In this document: positions 9,055 through 18,512 of the stretch, piece by piece
Position numbering within the stretch: position 1 is the first letter of the stretch
Layout of the letters: the number at the start of each line of letters is the position of its first letter
NCBI RefSeq assembly: GCF_947169445.1
Contig: NZ_CAMVPU010000015.1
Span: 1 to 64,000, forward strand
Source: an uncultured Butyrivibrio sp.
GTDB lineage: Bacteria; Bacillota; Clostridia; Lachnospirales; Lachnospiraceae
DNA length: 64,000 nucleotides
Direction: 5' to 3'
The notes under the pieces: model-generated
What the model was told of the DNA's origin: nothing
The model's input: only the letters and a program-made list of their open reading frames with translations
Databases searched by the model: none
Position numbers and translations under genes: made by a program

Positions 9055-9147
9055 CCCCATAACTCCTTTGTTTATATTCATAAGAATCATTTTTGAACTA
9101 TATACCAAATTACTTCTAATATATATAGTTTTCTTACCAAAATCAAG

Positions 9148-9195
9148 AAAAAACACGGTGACGAAAATCCTTTCAGAATTTATGTCATCGTGTTT
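9148..9195 (-). terminator. intrinsic terminator ending the nine-gene operon
   Basis: AAACACGGTGAC (9151-9162) pairs with GTCATCGTGTTT (9184-9195) with one G-U pair. On the minus strand it is followed by TTTTTTCTTG. It lies 8 bases beyond the stop of the SpoIIE-type phosphatase gene and upstream of pyrE. Confidence 0.9.
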
Positions 9196-9202
9196 CACTT
9201 TT

Positions 9203-11383
9203 TCACAACCCCAAATATCTAAAGCAAAGCGTTGTTATATCATCATACTGCTCTGTATCACCCACAAACTCTGCGACTTTACTTCTGACATGCTCATCCA
9301 GTTCTTCGGCTGAAAGGTCAGGATTTTCATTGAGAACTTTAAGCAGCCTCTCTTCTCCGAACATTTCTTCGTTTTCATCATGAGCTTCAGTCACACCATC
9401 TGTGTAGAGATATATCGTATCGCCCTTTCTAAGCTCAAGTTCGTTTCCCTTAAATTTCGCACCACTCAGCGCTCCCACAAAGATACTGTGCTGATCCTCT
9501 TCAATCACAAAATCACCATCAGTTCTTTTGATAGCAGCATACATATGTCCGCCGTCAACAAATCTAAGTTTTCCCGTAGATAAGGTCACTATGCCAAGCC
9601 ACACTGTTACAAACATTCCGTCGGCTGCTTCTTCAACCAGACGAAGGTTAGCCTCTGTAATGGCTGAAACCACATCACCTCCATGCATAAGCATCTGGGA
9701 TTTAATCATATTCTTACAAAGGACCATAAAAAGAGCTGCGGTAATGCCTTTACCGGATACATCGCCCACCATAAAAGCAAGATTATTTTCATCTATGTAG
9801 AAGAAATCATATAAATCTCCGCCCACCGTCTTGGCAGGCAAAGCCCTTGCAAATAACTCGTATCCTGGCTTTTCAAAAAAGTCAGGTTTAATAGCAGGCA
9901 GCATTTTCATCTGAATATTCCTGGCTGCCTCCATCTCAGTTTGTAACCTTTCTTTTTCCGCAGCGTTATCAACAATTTCCTTAACATACTGCTTCATCTT
10001 AACAGACATTGTAGAAAAAGCCCTGGCCAGCTCCTCAACTTCATCGCCGGTTCTGTAAACATCCTCCATGTCAAAGGCCATCTCATCACCCACAAAGCCT
10101 CGGACTACGCCCGTCATCTTCTTAATTGGACGGACTCTTTTTCTGGCAATCCTGCCTGCTGAAATAATAGCCAAAACCATTATTACAAGAAGAATACTAA
10201 TTACTATTACCAAAGAACGGCTGAAATGGTCTCTTAGCTCTATAAGCATCGCATTGTTGGCATCATCCATGTCAGACATAAGTTCCTTTGCCGGACTTAG
10301 TATTTCTCCCTCATTTATAAAAACTATCTGTGTCCCTTCCACTGTATCAACAGGCGCAAACGCAGCATAGTAGTACTCATCATCCACCAAAACCTTCTCA
10401 ATGCCACTCTCTCCCAAAAGAGCCCTGTTTATAAGCTTTACTAAAGACCTGTTCACAGACTTTCTTATATCTGAATCAAATCTGTCCGGAGTTTTTAACT
10501 CACCTTTATCTCTTGTGGAACAAATAAGCTGCCCATCCTTGCCTACAAATATTGAAAAACCGTCACTACCTACTTTTCTCTCAGTCATCTTTTGTTCAAT
10601 GTCACCAAGACTAGCGGAGGTTTCAATCACTGCTACCAGCTTATCATCCACATATACAGGCATTCCTACTGCAATCTCATCAAAATCATAAAATGCACTT
10701 TTGACAGCCGGTGTAAAAAATACATCCTCAGTAGCAACTGCTCCCTTAAACCATAGTCTTTCTCTCGGGTCATACTCTCTTATCGTTCCATCTTCATCAA
10801 TTTTTGCATCGGAGTAAGGATCCATGACTATCGAAATACCATCCACTGTGGCTATATAGCAGTCCAGGGTAAAGTCCTCATTTCCTCTGACAATTTCTTC
10901 CATAATAGGTGCCAGGTTAGAGAGTCTTCCTGCCATATCAAGGCACTTCTCATCTGACCTTGCATTATCATCCGGAAAAAGAATCTGAATCACATATTTT
11001 CCGGCATTTTCAGGAGAGGGTTCCATTATCTTTCGACATTCATAGTCTTCGGGATTTATAAATACATCCTCAACCTGACTTCTAAGTACCCGCATGTCAT
11101 GAACTAATATCCAGAATTCATCATCTATCTTGTCAGCAGCCCAGATGCTAAGCTGCAAAAGTGAATTCTCTGTAATATCTGACACGGCAACCAGGAGCTC
11201 ATCCTGTACCAGATCTATCTCCTTCTCACTTTCCTCTATCACCACATCATTCAAATGGACAACCTGAATATTAGAGATTATAAAAAAAGCAATCCCTACG
11301 CTAATGACCAGTATGATCACAAGCCTAATCAGTTTTCCCTCCAGACCGGAAGGCAAGATTTCAGATATTTTTTTCAAATTCAT
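9203..11383 (-). CDS. membrane sensor with SpoIIE-type serine phosphatase
   Basis: The 726-residue protein has a transmembrane helix at about 17-37, a large outside sensor domain resembling dCache (about 40-380), a second helix near 388-410, a HAMP linker and coiled coil to about 490, and a PP2C-type SpoIIE domain at the end. Phosphatase motifs with metal-binding aspartates are seen: GGDLYDFFYID, VGDVSGKGITAALFM, LYTDGVTEAHD and QYDDITTL. Such RsbU-like enzymes dephosphorylate STAS proteins in partner-switching pathways, and a STAS gene lies two genes upstream in the same operon. It is the last gene before a strong terminator. No RsbW-type kinase is nearby. The sensed signal is unknown. Confidence 0.92.
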   Translation of the reverse strand: MNLKKISEILPSGLEGKLIRLVIILVISVGIAFFIISNIQVVHLNDVVIEESEKEIDLVQDELLVAVSDITENSLLQLSIWAADKIDDEFWILVHDMRVLRSQVEDVFINPEDYECRKIMEPSPENAGKYVIQILFPDDNARSDEKCLDMAGRLSNLAPIMEEIVRGNEDFTLDCYIATVDGISIVMDPYSDAKIDEDGTIREYDPRERLWFKGAVATEDVFFTPAVKSAFYDFDEIAVGMPVYVDDKLVAVIETSASLGDIEQKMTERKVGSDGFSIFVGKDGQLICSTRDKGELKTPDRFDSDIRKSVNRSLVKLINRALLGESGIEKVLVDDEYYYAAFAPVDTVEGTQIVFINEGEILSPAKELMSDMDDANNAMLIELRDHFSRSLVIVISILLVIMVLAIISAGRIARKRVRPIKKMTGVVRGFVGDEMAFDMEDVYRTGDEVEELARAFSTMSVKMKQYVKEIVDNAAEKERLQTEMEAARNIQMKMLPAIKPDFFEKPGYELFARALPAKTVGGDLYDFFYIDENNLAFMVGDVSGKGITAALFMVLCKNMIKSQMLMHGGDVVSAITEANLRLVEEAADGMFVTVWLGIVTLSTGKLRFVDGGHMYAAIKRTDGDFVIEEDQHSIFVGALSGAKFKGNELELRKGDTIYLYTDGVTEAHDENEEMFGEERLLKVLNENPDLSAEELDEHVRSKVAEFVGDTEQYDDITTLCFRYLGL

Positions 11384-11424
11384 TCACCCATTTAATATGT
11401 TCAAATTAATAAACAATCAGGTAA

Positions 11425-12276
11425 TCAACTTTTCTCTTCCCTGCTGCCTACATAAACCGGTATTCCAAACCCCCTTGGGAAAAGCTTTTCAGAAAGTGCC
11501 AGTGATGCATAATTATGTCTGTCGATTACAACCTCCGTATCATGACTGTAAAGATCTCCAGCTCTTGATACAGCGTAACTAATCAGCTGTGGAAGGATTT
11601 TCCCATAGTCATTTCCAATAGCAGCCATAACCGCAACCACCAATGCTCCCGAAGGCTTTTTATGTATCAGAAGAATTCCGTTCATCTGTCCGTCAACTTC
11701 ACTGTAGCAGGAAATATCGTTCTCAAAAAAGGATCTGGAAAGATACATTATATCCTCACAGTGGCCACAAAGTCCCTTGGCTGCAAACTGTCTGATTCCG
11801 ACACTAAAGCCCCTCTGGGTTATGGTTTTAAGTGATCTGATATTATCTGAAGGAGTGATCTTTTTAACCAGTGATAATTCCACCACTTCAGAAAGAGTGG
11901 CCTTAATGATATCTCCTTCCATGAATTTAACATCAAAGCCGGCACTGGTAAGGGCCTCTTTTTCCCTACCTGAAGTTTTGGCAGGAAGAGAGAAAAAAGA
12001 CCTGACAACGCCATCCCGGGCAATACTATTTTTATACTTATCAAACAAAATACCCTCGGCCAGATCCTGCTCAATCTTGAGATAAAGGATATTACTTACA
12101 GTATCATCATCTTTCATCATATTTCTGATTTCCCACACCATACCTGCAGCAGGCGCATCTCCATCAGTGATCACAATGCCTCTGTAAAATGTTCTGCCAA
12201 TATTCTCCGCAATGTCCGGTGTCAAATACTCCGTATACATTTCAATATTGTCTTCATCCAACATAACAACGTTCAT
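11425..12276 (-). CDS. GNAT-like protein A
   Basis: A 283-residue protein without signal peptide. Its start region (LTPDIAENIGR, then a tyrosine, an acidic loop and AAGM) matches the start of the GNAT protein at 18513-19001, which has TADIYENIGK and VAGV at equal spacing. The C-terminal half looks like a second GNAT-type module. A canonical acetyl-CoA motif is not clear, so catalytic activity is uncertain. AAGGTGA precedes the ATG at 12276; the in-frame ATG 18 bases upstream has no ribosome binding site. It lies between the STAS and SpoIIE genes in the operon. Confidence 0.75.
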   Translation of the reverse strand: MNVVMLDEDNIEMYTEYLTPDIAENIGRTFYRGIVITDGDAPAAGMVWEIRNMMKDDDTVSNILYLKIEQDLAEGILFDKYKNSIARDGVVRSFFSLPAKTSGREKEALTSAGFDVKFMEGDIIKATLSEVVELSLVKKITPSDNIRSLKTITQRGFSVGIRQFAAKGLCGHCEDIMYLSRSFFENDISCYSEVDGQMNGILLIHKKPSGALVVAVMAAIGNDYGKILPQLISYAVSRAGDLYSHDTEVVIDRHNYASLALSEKLFPRGFGIPVYVGSREEKS

Positions 12277-12340
12277 TCTGTCACCTTCTACCATTCCAAA
12301 CAGTTACCTTAGTATCGAAAAAAAATCAGATATATTTCTT

Positions 12341-12652
12341 TTAATCTTCTTTTTTATGAATATTAATGAAATCCGTAAATCCACTGAGCTTTAGAGTATC
12401 ATAAAGAGCATCACAAACATTTTTTATAAGCATTTTCCCCTTCTTCTTATCCAGAATCTGATAGGTTTCAAGAAGTACTCGAAGTCCCGCTGAGGAAGTA
12501 TAATCACTGTCTCCAAGGTCAAATACAACCTCCTTTACATTATCAAGCGCACCCTTAAGTGCCTTTGATAGTTCCGGGGCAGTATTAATATCCAGGGATC
12601 CTTTTATTTTGACAGTTAATATATTTCCTACAATTTCCTTATTGATTTCCAT
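12341..12652 (-). CDS. STAS-domain anti-sigma factor antagonist
   Basis: A 103-residue single STAS domain. The motif GDSDYTSSAGLRVLL contains the serine that is phosphorylated in SpoIIAA/RsbV proteins. In known systems the unphosphorylated form binds an anti-sigma kinase, and a SpoIIE/RsbU phosphatase reactivates it; such a phosphatase is encoded two genes downstream. AGGAG lies 7 bases before the ATG at 12652; a longer frame to 12715 lacks this. No HATPase anti-sigma gene is in the window, so the target is unknown. Confidence 0.92.
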   Translation of the reverse strand: MEINKEIVGNILTVKIKGSLDINTAPELSKALKGALDNVKEVVFDLGDSDYTSSAGLRVLLETYQILDKKKGKMLIKNVCDALYDTLKLSGFTDFINIHKKED

Positions 12653-12719
12653 GAAACTGCTCCTTTCCAAATGAATGTCAGCACAAATGTCCAAAGAAAT
12701 AAGCCTAACCGCCAAAATC

Positions 12720-13565
12720 CTAGACTACCGGAAGTTCATAGGTAAAACTTACAAGACTCCCCTTCTTTCTGGCATTTTCATTAGTAACCTCCTTAAGGAT
12801 TCTGTTATAGGTCTTATTCGAAACCATAAAGATAAAGACCGATTTGTCGCCCTTATAATATTTTTTTATGGTTTCATTTCCCCAGAAAACAAGCTCATCT
12901 ATAAGAGCCTCTTCATCGCCTCCAAATGGGGCCATCCCCTCGATAAACAGTTCTCCGTCCCTTATAGACGTCAGCATTCCGGCCTGAATATTACCATCGT
13001 CATCCATAAGGAAAATACTTGTCTTTGGATCGTAATAATCCTTATCCAACATCTCAAAAGAATAAGCACTTGCTTCCAAAACAAAGTCTTTCCACTGTTT
13101 ATCCGACAGATCCGGAAGGCTTAGACACGCCATATCGCTATTATTTTTCCTGGGCGTTATGTCACCAATATCAATCTCATAAAGAGTCAGATTATTGTCT
13201 TCTTCAAAAAAGCCAAGATCTTCATAAAAATCTTCTCTTTCCTTATCTTCTTCAGGAATATACTGTGACATGAATATCGCACCACACTCACAAAGTCCTG
13301 CTATTTCCTGAAGATAGGTAAGAAGAGTACTCTCCGCTTCCGGGCACATGAAAGAGTCCTCAATAATCATATCCATTACCAAAAGAGCAACTGTTTCTTC
13401 ACCGCCATCCGGAACCGAAATCGCGGCAAGAACACCACATGCAGTATCTGATTCCTCTTCATAAAGTCCTATTATTACATCACAGGTCCGTCTTGATTCT
13501 TCACTAAGAGGCCCCACAAAAGCATCCCTGTTCTTATCATCAACTAATGTTGCTCCAAAAGACAT
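12720..13565 (-). CDS. GNAT-like protein B
   Basis: A 281-residue acidic protein that appears to be two GNAT-like halves. The first half has an ACGVLAAISV strand followed by a helix and an LGFFEEDNNLTLYEI ending typical of acetyltransferase folds; the second has AGMLTSIRDGELFIEGM. The N-terminus is alignable with GNAT proteins A and C of the same operon. The acetyl-CoA P-loop (QxxGxG/A) is not evident, so it may be a binding or chaperone-like relative. It lies 30 bases after the ADP-ribosyltransferase gene. Confidence 0.75.
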   Translation of the reverse strand: MSFGATLVDDKNRDAFVGPLSEESRRTCDVIIGLYEEESDTACGVLAAISVPDGGEETVALLVMDMIIEDSFMCPEAESTLLTYLQEIAGLCECGAIFMSQYIPEEDKEREDFYEDLGFFEEDNNLTLYEIDIGDITPRKNNSDMACLSLPDLSDKQWKDFVLEASAYSFEMLDKDYYDPKTSIFLMDDDGNIQAGMLTSIRDGELFIEGMAPFGGDEEALIDELVFWGNETIKKYYKGDKSVFIFMVSNKTYNRILKEVTNENARKKGSLVSFTYELPVV

Positions 13566-13595
13566 AAAAAACCTCCTGTCATTTTCATCCTAACC

Positions 13596-15557
13596 TTAGC
13601 CTGCTCTTATAATTCCCTCATCCTTCTGAGGTATTGTCTCCAAATAAACTTTCAAAAAATGTTTTCTGGTTTTTTTCTGTCCTGTTGCTTTCTCATACGA
13701 AGGCTTTCTGTATTCCAGACCATCAATCTCTTCATCACTTGAATTATAAATTTTGATCAGTCTGAACTTTGTTCCTGCGTTTAAAAGAATTTCTTTTTCA
13801 TCCGGGTATTTACTATTCTTTTTGATATTAGCACCGCAGGTCCCTTTGTTTACTTTGATCACAAACTCTATTCCCACATCTTTTGTAGCAAAATTGTTCT
13901 TGGCGCTATAGCAGGTACTGACAAAACCGGGGTCAGTTAATATGATATCTTTTTCCTGATTAGCCGGGTTGTTTACAAACTTCTTAACCTCTTTAATTAT
14001 GTCCTCTGGTTTATCAGGTTTATTCTTTATTCCGAGCATGGTAAGAATGCATCCCAGATCCTCCACGCCACGGCTTACTACCACATTTCGAGCCATCTTA
14101 CATCTATTCAGCTCTCTTTTAAGCTTAAGAGCCTGCTTCTTCATATTTTCGCCTATTTCTTCCTGTGGATTTCTAAGAAAAGAATTGAAATACTTATATT
14201 TTGAAGTTGTGTATTCACCGACCTCTTTGTCTAAATCCAGTGCCTTTAGCACCTTGTAATCAATTTCAGCATTGGTCTCATCCTCCAGCTTGGCATATTC
14301 CTGATCATTGGTCTGCTTTATCAGAGCTTCATCCATTGCGTCAGGATTGCTTGCTATATTAACAGATTTTTCCTCCTGCTGCTGATACAGCTCTTTGACT
14401 GCATTTTCGCTATCCTTCTTTAAAATAAGCTTCTTTTCCAGCTCAGCTATTTTACTTACCGGTATAGACTCGCCATATTTCTCAGCTATGATCTTTTTTG
14501 AGCCACTTTGTAACTGGTCTGTAAAGAGCTTTAGATATTGTTTCCCGGTTGTTGTGCCAAAAAACTTAGGAGTACCCAGATTTTTAACAGTCTTTGCCGA
14601 AGCACCATTTACTTGAAGCAAGTATTTACCTGCCGCATAGGCATTAATGAGTTTCATTGAAAGTGCCATTTCTTCAGGGGATTTAGCCTTGGAAGCATCA
14701 AGAGACAGCTCATCATTGTAATGTGTCCTATACAAAGGATCCGTAATGATATCCTTACGGATCAAGTAGTAATTAGCCACAGCTCTTACTTTAACAAGCT
14801 TATCATTTATCTGCTGCTTCGTATCTGCATCCATCTGTTCAAAGTATCTATACTTGGCAGCGAGCCTGTCAAAGGCACAGATTTTCCTACTCATTCCCTC
14901 AAGGATATTGACATGGCTTACAATTTCTTTATCATTATCAAGCCTTATATCTCCAAGATTATACGAAAGAATCATCGTAAGCATCTGATCCAATGCTGCA
15001 TTCTTATCCATTTCTTTCTGTTCTTCGTCTTCACCCAAAAAGTTATTTATCAGCTGTGCATTTTCCTGTTTATTGTCACTTACAAATGCTGCAAGGTCGA
15101 ATAACTCGTCTCTGTCAGGAATCTGCTGGTCACGCCTTATACTGTCGTATAAACGCTCCAGAGACACTTTAGTCATTGAATTAGAAGTGATCATCAGGCC
15201 TTCCCTGTTTTTTCTCTTTTGATTAAGGCGTGAGCTTTTGTCCCTACTCTTTTCTGCTCTCTTGGCATCAGTTAGTCTTGATTTAAAGGTAGAATTGTAA
15301 TTTTCCGAAAATGCACTTTTTTCCGGATAATGCTTTACAACCTGATTATTAATACTGTTTGTTAAGAGGATTTTACGTCTTTCATTCCATTTATTCTGCG
15401 AAACAAGCGGTCCTCTGGCAGCCTGATTTTCCCTATTCTGCATAAGAGCATTAACATTTTGGAAGCCGTGAAGTTGCTGGAGATTATCCGCATTTTGCTG
15501 TTCCTGATTAACATTATTAATATCTTCTATTTGCCTATGGTTATAAATCTCGCTCAT
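13596..15557 (-). CDS. protein with C-terminal ADP-ribosyltransferase domain
   Basis: The 653-residue protein ends in a domain (about 435-645) matching the ADP-ribosyltransferase exoenzyme family. The entry segment YTTSKYKYFNSFLR corresponds to the YTxxxYxxINxxLR region. The R-S-E triad is seen as VVVSRGVE (Arg496), FVSTCYS (Ser547-Thr-Cys in place of S-T-S) and DEKEIL (Glu587 and Glu589, the E-x-E motif). The family transfers ADP-ribose from NAD+ to protein side chains; several members are bacterial toxins. The N-terminal 430 residues are helical, charged and unassigned. No signal peptide or transmembrane segment is seen. It sits next to a kinase-like protein gene of similar size in the same operon. 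Target is unknown. Confidence 0.85.
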   Translation of the reverse strand: MSEIYNHRQIEDINNVNQEQQNADNLQQLHGFQNVNALMQNRENQAARGPLVSQNKWNERRKILLTNSINNQVVKHYPEKSAFSENYNSTFKSRLTDAKRAEKSRDKSSRLNQKRKNREGLMITSNSMTKVSLERLYDSIRRDQQIPDRDELFDLAAFVSDNKQENAQLINNFLGEDEEQKEMDKNAALDQMLTMILSYNLGDIRLDNDKEIVSHVNILEGMSRKICAFDRLAAKYRYFEQMDADTKQQINDKLVKVRAVANYYLIRKDIITDPLYRTHYNDELSLDASKAKSPEEMALSMKLINAYAAGKYLLQVNGASAKTVKNLGTPKFFGTTTGKQYLKLFTDQLQSGSKKIIAEKYGESIPVSKIAELEKKLILKKDSENAVKELYQQQEEKSVNIASNPDAMDEALIKQTNDQEYAKLEDETNAEIDYKVLKALDLDKEVGEYTTSKYKYFNSFLRNPQEEIGENMKKQALKLKRELNRCKMARNVVVSRGVEDLGCILTMLGIKNKPDKPEDIIKEVKKFVNNPANQEKDIILTDPGFVSTCYSAKNNFATKDVGIEFVIKVNKGTCGANIKKNSKYPDEKEILLNAGTKFRLIKIYNSSDEEIDGLEYRKPSYEKATGQKKTRKHFLKVYLETIPQKDEGIIRAG

Positions 15558-15568
15558 TTGATGACTCC

Positions 15569-15778
15569 TTATCTATCTTCAAAATGATTACAACTTTCTC
15601 CATCAAGTACAGAATCAGGTTTTTGAGCATAGATAGCGCAGCTAAGCACATCACCCTGACAATGTTTGCACTTTGCACATACCATCTTTTCCTCGGTCAG
15701 AAGCTTCAGGCCAAGATCACTGGTCATTCTCTCTTCATATTCTTTTGAATATTCTCCATTTTGATTGTTATTAGCCAT
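15569..15778 (-). CDS. 69-residue cysteine-rich protein
   Basis: A small protein whose second half has CAKCKHC, then a cysteine seven residues later and one near the end (ESCNHF). This spacing with a histidine suggests a zinc-binding knuckle or small iron-sulfur site. It lies 11 bases before the ADP-ribosyltransferase gene and is surely cotranscribed. An accessory role for the neighbouring large proteins is inference. Confidence 0.75.
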   Translation of the reverse strand: MANNNQNGEYSKEYEERMTSDLGLKLLTEEKMVCAKCKHCQGDVLSCAIYAQKPDSVLDGESCNHFEDR

Positions 15779-15808
15779 TTTGTTCCTCTTTTCTCGACTT
15801 GATTTATA

Positions 15809-16342
15809 TCAACTATTTGCATTATCTCCTGCTATCATCTCAAGAACATTTGAGGCAGATCTTACTCCCTCTGCAACCTCAGTAAGAAGATAGCCCATAT
15901 CTGAGACCGCCATAAATGTACATTCCATAGTAATATCCACGTTTTCCTTGACAGTTTCTGCAGGTATATCCACCGGCATCGGATAAGACAGCTTATAAAC
16001 AAGGCTTCCCGCGCCGAAGTCTATTGCAAAGGCACCTACCGGAACATAGGTATTTATCATAGCTACTGCAACACATAATTCATCAATGTTTTCCTGCGGA
16101 ACGGAGTCGAAGATAGTTATGAAGTTTACAAAATACTGGATTTCATCGTCAGGAGAACTTGGCATAAAGAAAAACTCTCCGGTTGTTTCTTCAAGTTCTT
16201 CCTCATAACCTGTCATAAGCACATTAAGGACAGGAATATCGTTTTCTTCCGTGAGCCTTGCCGGTATCAGATCCTGCGCAAACTCTTTTTCTACATCCGA
16301 TAAAATCTCATGTCTCATCTCATTAAGTTTCTTGATATCCAT
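15809..16342 (-). CDS. YbjN-like / secretion-chaperone-like protein
   Basis: A 177-residue acidic protein with mixed alpha/beta pattern. Its layout (VLNVLMTGY... strand, GEFFFMPSSPDDEIQYF, a helix-rich middle NIDELCVAVAMIN, then LVYKLSYPMPVD) resembles YbjN proteins, a fold shared with type III secretion chaperones. AAAGGAG lies 5 bases before the ATG at 16342; the longer frame lacks a ribosome binding site. It sits between the kinase-like and ADP-ribosyltransferase genes, as a chaperone for one of them might. Fold assignment is by pattern only. Confidence 0.65.
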   Translation of the reverse strand: MDIKKLNEMRHEILSDVEKEFAQDLIPARLTEENDIPVLNVLMTGYEEELEETTGEFFFMPSSPDDEIQYFVNFITIFDSVPQENIDELCVAVAMINTYVPVGAFAIDFGAGSLVYKLSYPMPVDIPAETVKENVDITMECTFMAVSDMGYLLTEVAEGVRSASNVLEMIAGDNANS

Positions 16343-16390
16343 GTCTTCTCCTTTACATACATTTGTAATAATCCCAGCTTTTAGCACCGG

Positions 16391-18442
16391 CTATCCAACA
16401 ACTAAATCTTTATTAAGATATGTAGTCCCATCTATATAATCTCCTGCATATTTAGGATCTTTTTCATTGAGCATTACCATTTTCTGCTTATATATTTCCA
16501 TAGCTTTATCCCAGGCCTTGCTATCAGCTTTTGAATCAACAAATCTGCTATTAAACTTTACACGTTTTCTACGAAGCTTTGCCTCATATGCAAATTGCTT
16601 CTCAATAACCTTCTTTACACTCTTTATTCTGGCAGTCAGTGCCTTTCTCTCGCTTTTGGAAAGAATATCTGACATCTGATAATCTAAGACATCAACATTA
16701 ATAGCCATGATCTTCGTAGCTAAATCCTTGTCCATAAATGGAAGACTCATTTTTCCATTGCATTCTATATTCCTGATACGATTGTAGCCATACATCTCCT
16801 TTTCATGTACATCCTTATATTTCAAAAGTCCAAAGGACATATCATTATCTATGCCCTGAATGTTTTTAAAATAGACAACGCCATCTTTTTCTTCTGTTGT
16901 TACCATATAATTAGCAAAATGCCTGTCTACCTGACCGCAAATTAAGTCAAACACCTGAAGACTTGTAAGATCTTTAAAAGCATTGCCTGAATATCTTACT
17001 TTTTTGTTCTTAAATCTATTGCTCCTTATAACTTTAAAAGCCTCTACCCCCTTTGCCTGCTCCATAATAGTGCCTGTCATAGTCTTACCATCTACTGTTA
17101 CAGTTGCAAGCTCAGACTTTGCAAGGAGATTACTTATCCCAAGAATTCTGGCCAGTCTGCTGGTGGCAACATTTCTTTTTGAAAGCTCTTCCCCCTCTTC
17201 AATTTTTGCACTATTTGAAGATATGCGATCAGAAAAAAATGCTTTTCTTAGTCTGTTTATCTCTCTTACAATAAATGAATAATCGCTTTCTTCTACTTCT
17301 TTGAGCTTTTGTTCAGCCCTGGCCATAATGCTTTTGTATTCTTCGCTATCCCTATTTCCCGAATATTTAACAACCTGATCCCTAAGAGAATCTAACTCTT
17401 CATTTAATGCTTCATACTCATCGACCAATCCCTGAAGATCCTGTCTGACAGTTTCAGGTAGTACCACTTCACCCTTAAGTGATTCAATGAATTCTTCGCC
17501 ATTCTCAATATCCTTCATAAAACGAACTACATATTCAAGATTATTAGCAAATACAGTCCCCATTCCCTCTTTGATGGATCTAAGAAGCTTCGCTCTTTTC
17601 TTTGCCTTAGCAACTGATTCTTTATTTTCTATTTCTTCTGCATCGCTTTCAAGATGATCTGCACTTTCATCAAGCATTATGAAAAAATTGCCATGAGAGG
17701 TCTTTTCGTTTTCCTTAAAAAATTTTTTCTTCCCGTTTGACTCTATGATATATACATCGGATGTACCAGCGCCACCCTTGGATATCTTTACCCCTTTTTC
17801 ACCATTAATATATTTAGCAGTTCTGACATCTTTAAGAAGGTCATACCAGGTAAGCCCCTCTTTATCTTCCATCGCTTCATCTATATTATTGCTTATTTCC
17901 GGTAATTCACCTCTTTCTTTTAGCTCACTTATCCTGTTCTCCAGTTTCATTGACTCTTCTCTAAGCTGAGCATAAAAATCCTGTACCATCTGTTTTCTAG
18001 CTTTACCTTCTGATGTCCAGGGATTTCTGTTATCAAGGTATTCCTCACATGCGCGTATAGCCGTAAGAAAACTGTCATGAACTTCATTTTCCATCATTGG
18101 ATCAAAGCGTCTTGAAAGATTAATATCGATTTCCTTAAGCGCATCGAGAATTGGCTTCATGTATTTGGATGAAGGAGTTGTCCTTGAGGCATTATGAATC
18201 TTTCCACTACTGTCAAGAAAGCGATACTTTCCGGTTCTAATAAGATTCTGCTTTTCACTAAATACACTAATTCCTTCAGGCATATTCTTTCTTACTCTGG
18301 CCCTTTTCTTTTCAATGGCACTATCAGAAGCAACAATCTGATTATCCTGCGAAAGCTGATCCTGCATGATGATATTGTTATCTTCTTCATGTATATTTAT
18401 CTGCTGATTTTCTTCTTTCCACTTATAGAGCTTTGTATCCAT
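16391..18442 (-). CDS. large atypical-kinase-like protein (PI3/4K- or HipA-like)
   Basis: A 683-residue protein with no signal peptide. A nucleotide-loop-like stretch SKGGAGTSDVYII (about 221-233) is followed by KKKFFKE with a candidate ATP lysine. Next come a long charged coiled-coil insertion (about 255-420), a helix SRLARILGISNLLA, a hinge-like GTIMEQAKG, and the catalytic-loop pattern QVDRHFANYM (about 504-513). A metal-site-like GIDNDMSFG follows (about 528-536). DRHxxN followed by IDxD is the pattern of PI3/PI4 kinases, actin-fragmin kinase and HipA-type kinases. AAAGGAG lies 7 bases before the chosen ATG. Kinase activity and substrate are inference. Confidence 0.7.
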   Translation of the reverse strand: MDTKLYKWKEENQQINIHEEDNNIIMQDQLSQDNQIVASDSAIEKKRARVRKNMPEGISVFSEKQNLIRTGKYRFLDSSGKIHNASRTTPSSKYMKPILDALKEIDINLSRRFDPMMENEVHDSFLTAIRACEEYLDNRNPWTSEGKARKQMVQDFYAQLREESMKLENRISELKERGELPEISNNIDEAMEDKEGLTWYDLLKDVRTAKYINGEKGVKISKGGAGTSDVYIIESNGKKKFFKENEKTSHGNFFIMLDESADHLESDAEEIENKESVAKAKKRAKLLRSIKEGMGTVFANNLEYVVRFMKDIENGEEFIESLKGEVVLPETVRQDLQGLVDEYEALNEELDSLRDQVVKYSGNRDSEEYKSIMARAEQKLKEVEESDYSFIVREINRLRKAFFSDRISSNSAKIEEGEELSKRNVATSRLARILGISNLLAKSELATVTVDGKTMTGTIMEQAKGVEAFKVIRSNRFKNKKVRYSGNAFKDLTSLQVFDLICGQVDRHFANYMVTTEEKDGVVYFKNIQGIDNDMSFGLLKYKDVHEKEMYGYNRIRNIECNGKMSLPFMDKDLATKIMAINVDVLDYQMSDILSKSERKALTARIKSVKKVIEKQFAYEAKLRRKRVKFNSRFVDSKADSKAWDKAMEIYKQKMVMLNEKDPKYAGDYIDGTTYLNKDLVVG

Positions 18443-18512
18443 ATGTTTTCTCCTTTTTTGCAAAAAAGATCATGCTCCAATCGATTAAAAACGCGTTTTC
18501 ACCAGATAGCCA

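Noticed and set aside
9055..9198. N-terminal extension of pyrE by 48 codons
   Set aside because: It would start inside the terminator of the operon upstream and precede the good ribosome binding site; PyrE proteins begin at the chosen methionine.
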